64,000 bases of DNA, taken from NCBI RefSeq assembly GCF_002288925.2, contig NW_022097996.1, positions 13,016,139 through 13,080,138 of the forward strand, read 5' to 3'. How positions within the stretch are numbered: the first letter of the stretch is position 1; the number at the start of each line of letters is the position of its first letter. Origin of the DNA: Delphinapterus leucas. Lineage: Eukaryota; Chordata; Mammalia; Artiodactyla; Monodontidae. Shown here piece by piece: positions 62,571 to 64,000 of the stretch. Made by a program: the position numbers and the translations under genes. The notes under the pieces were generated by a model that was not told the DNA's origin, searched no databases, and saw only the letters and a program-made list of their open reading frames with translations.

Positions 62571-62888
62571 TTTTTAAAAAAATAAATTTATTTATTTATT
62601 TTTGGCTATGTTGGGTCTTTGTTGCTGCACGCGGGCTTTCTCTAGTTGCGGCAAGCGGGGGCTACTCTTCGTTGCGGTGCGCGGGCTTCTCACTGCGGTG
62701 GCTTCTCTTGTTGCAGAGCACGGGCTCTAGGGGCGCGGGCTTCAGTAGTTGTGGCATGAGGGCTCAGTACTTGTGGCACACGGGCTTAGTTGCTCCGCGG
62801 CATGTGGGATCTTCCTGGACTAGGGCTCAAACCTGTGTCCCCTGCATTGGCAGGCGGATTCTTAACCACTGTGCCACCAGGGAAGCCC
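62571..62888 (-). mobile_element. Long CHR-type SINE, minus strand
   Basis: 'ttttaaaaaaataaatttat' tail, 'ggctatgttgggtctttg', body units 'agtagttgtggcatgag', ending 'gtgccaccagggaagccc'. A near-perfect TSD, tca(g/a)taactt, lies at 62562 and 62889. Confidence 0.92.
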
Positions 62889-63026
62889 TCAATAACTTAC
62901 TGAAGGTATGATGTGATGGTGTTCAAACTACCTTAGATAAGAAATTGAAGACAACTCTGAGAGCCTTGCATGATGGTGTTGAGCACAATCAATATGGATT
63001 TGGGGATTTAAAGTTGTCTTCCTAGG

Positions 63027-63140
63027 GACTTCCCTGGTGGTCCAGTGGTTAAGTCTCCACAATTCCAGTGCAGGGGGTGTGGGTTCGATCCCTGGTTGGG
63101 GAACTAAGATCCCACATGATGTGCAGCCAAAAAAAGAAAG
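63027..63140 (+). mobile_element. Short CHR-type SINE
   Basis: 'acttccctggtggtccagtg', B box gggttcgatccctgg, 'aactaagatcccacatg', A/G-rich tail. A perfect 17-bp TSD, aaagttgtcttcctagg, lies at 63010-63026 and 63141-63157. Confidence 0.95.
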
Positions 63141-63157
63141 AAAGTTGTCTTCCTAGG

Positions 63158-63525
63158 CCTAGTGCAAAACTGCTTCTCTCTCCTATTCTCAATATTATTT
63201 TAAATAATTTTCATTAAGAAAATTTTAAGCCCCATGATTATGTAGGTGGATTATTGGATGTCTAAGTAATTTCAATAGCTTATTGCAGTGCAAAATGCAA
63301 TTATTTTCCACCCAAGTTCTCTATATGAACAATGAATACATTACAGAGTATGGTACAATGTATACACATATTATAGATATGTATACATATCTATTTATAT
63401 TATATACTTATTTTTGTAAACTCATCGCAATGCATTCTGTATTGAAATAATGCATAAGGAAACTAATGTTCTAACTAATATCTTCAAATTAAGTAAATTC
63501 TGTACCTTTTTCAATTCATTCAACA
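63158..63525. other. Gene-free AT-rich DNA
   Basis: No gene; an AT/TA-rich stretch lies at 63355-63415. Confidence 0.5.
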
Positions 63526-63654
63526 AATGATTTTGATCAGCTACTACATACATGTTACAGTGCTAGGCACTTTCCACAGATGTTATCTCATTTAATGACC
63601 TTAGCAGCCTTTTGAAGAATATGTTAGCACCTGTATTTTATAGATAAGGAAGTG
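63526..63654 (+). repeat. MIR relic truncated by an LTR
   Basis: 'cagtgctaggcactttccac', 'gatgttatctcatttaatga', 'tatagataaggaagtggaag', then the LTR begins. Confidence 0.65.
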
Positions 63655-63985
63655 GAAGCTGTCTTAGTCAATTTGGGCTGCTGTAACAAAATGTCAGACT
63701 GGGTGGCTTACAAACAACAGAAATTTATTTCTCACAGCTCTGGAGGCTGGGAAGTCCAAGATCAATGTACCATGATTCTGTGTCTGGTGAAAGCCCGCAT
63801 CCTGGTTCATAGACGGCTGTCTTCTCAATGTTCCTATGTGGTGGAAGGGGCAAAGGAGCTCTCTGGGGTCTCTTTTACAAGGGCACTAATCTCATTCATG
63901 AGGGCCCCACTCTCATGATCTAATCATCTCATAAAGGCCCCACATCCAAATAACATCACATTGGGCATTAAGATTTAACATGCAA
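63655..63985 (-). mobile_element. MaLR-type (MLT1-like) LTR, minus strand
   Basis: Reverse of the LTR at 15975: 'gtcttagtcaatttgggctg', 'aacaacagaaatttatttct', 'cacagctctggaggctggga', 'cattcatgagggccccact'. It may run past the window edge. Confidence 0.85.
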
Positions 63986-64000
63986 AGTTAAGGGACACAA

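Noticed and set aside
44300..64000. NEFM, the usual neighbour of NEFL
   Set aside because: No rod, KSP-repeat or NEFM-like exon is seen. It is expected further downstream, outside this window.

Overview
This is a window of mammalian nuclear DNA, very probably from a cetacean and most likely a toothed whale. The evidence is the repeat content. About 15 tRNA-derived SINEs of the cetartiodactyl CHR type are scattered through the window, many with clean target-site duplications (TSDs). They include several copies of the subfamily whose body reads 'cggctgggcccgtgagcc' and which is very common in whales. They lie among L1 3' ends, MIR and L2 relics and MaLR-type LTRs. No prokaryotic, organellar or CRISPR-like feature is present.

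The only protein-coding gene I can support is NEFL (neurofilament light chain), on the + strand with its coding region at 40244-43952. It has four coding exons: 40244-41290, 42306-42430, 42823-43172 and 43810-43952. All introns are GT-AG, in phases 0, 2 and 1. They join into an intact 555-codon frame (554 aa) with the Ser/Tyr/Arg-rich head, the complete alpha-helical rod with both helix-boundary motifs, and a Glu-rich tail ending in KKKD. A TATA box lies at 40116-40123 inside a CpG-rich promoter. Two clusters of AATAAA signals (44235-44372 and 45737) predict a short and a long 3' UTR.

Layout. 1-2400 is repeat relics. 2400-4470 is a CpG-rich orphan island about 36 kb upstream of NEFL. 4500-7100 is mostly single-copy DNA with a candidate conserved non-coding block. 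7100-34900 is a gene-free, repeat-dense interval with nested L1, SINE and LTR insertions and one 100-bp N gap at 26426-26525. The gap is flanked by a 264-bp direct duplication and a short inverted junction, so the assembly is suspect there. 34900-40100 is mostly single-copy DNA upstream of NEFL. 40100-45760 is NEFL. 45760-64000 is downstream intergenic DNA with L2, a solo ERV LTR, a second CpG-rich block (52500-53420), SINEs and MaLR LTRs. In mammals NEFM lies tail-to-tail with NEFL some tens of kb away; it is not reached here.

I found no new gene system. The most useful observations are structural: the suspect gap, a roughly 540-bp diverged inverted repeat pair at 16.4-17.0 and 18.8-19.6 kb, a poly(A)-only retro-insertion with a 14-bp TSD, a 65-bp L1 insertion with an 18-bp TSD, a SINE inserted into a SINE, two orphan CpG-rich blocks, and a lengthened Glu/Ala codon repeat in the NEFL tail.
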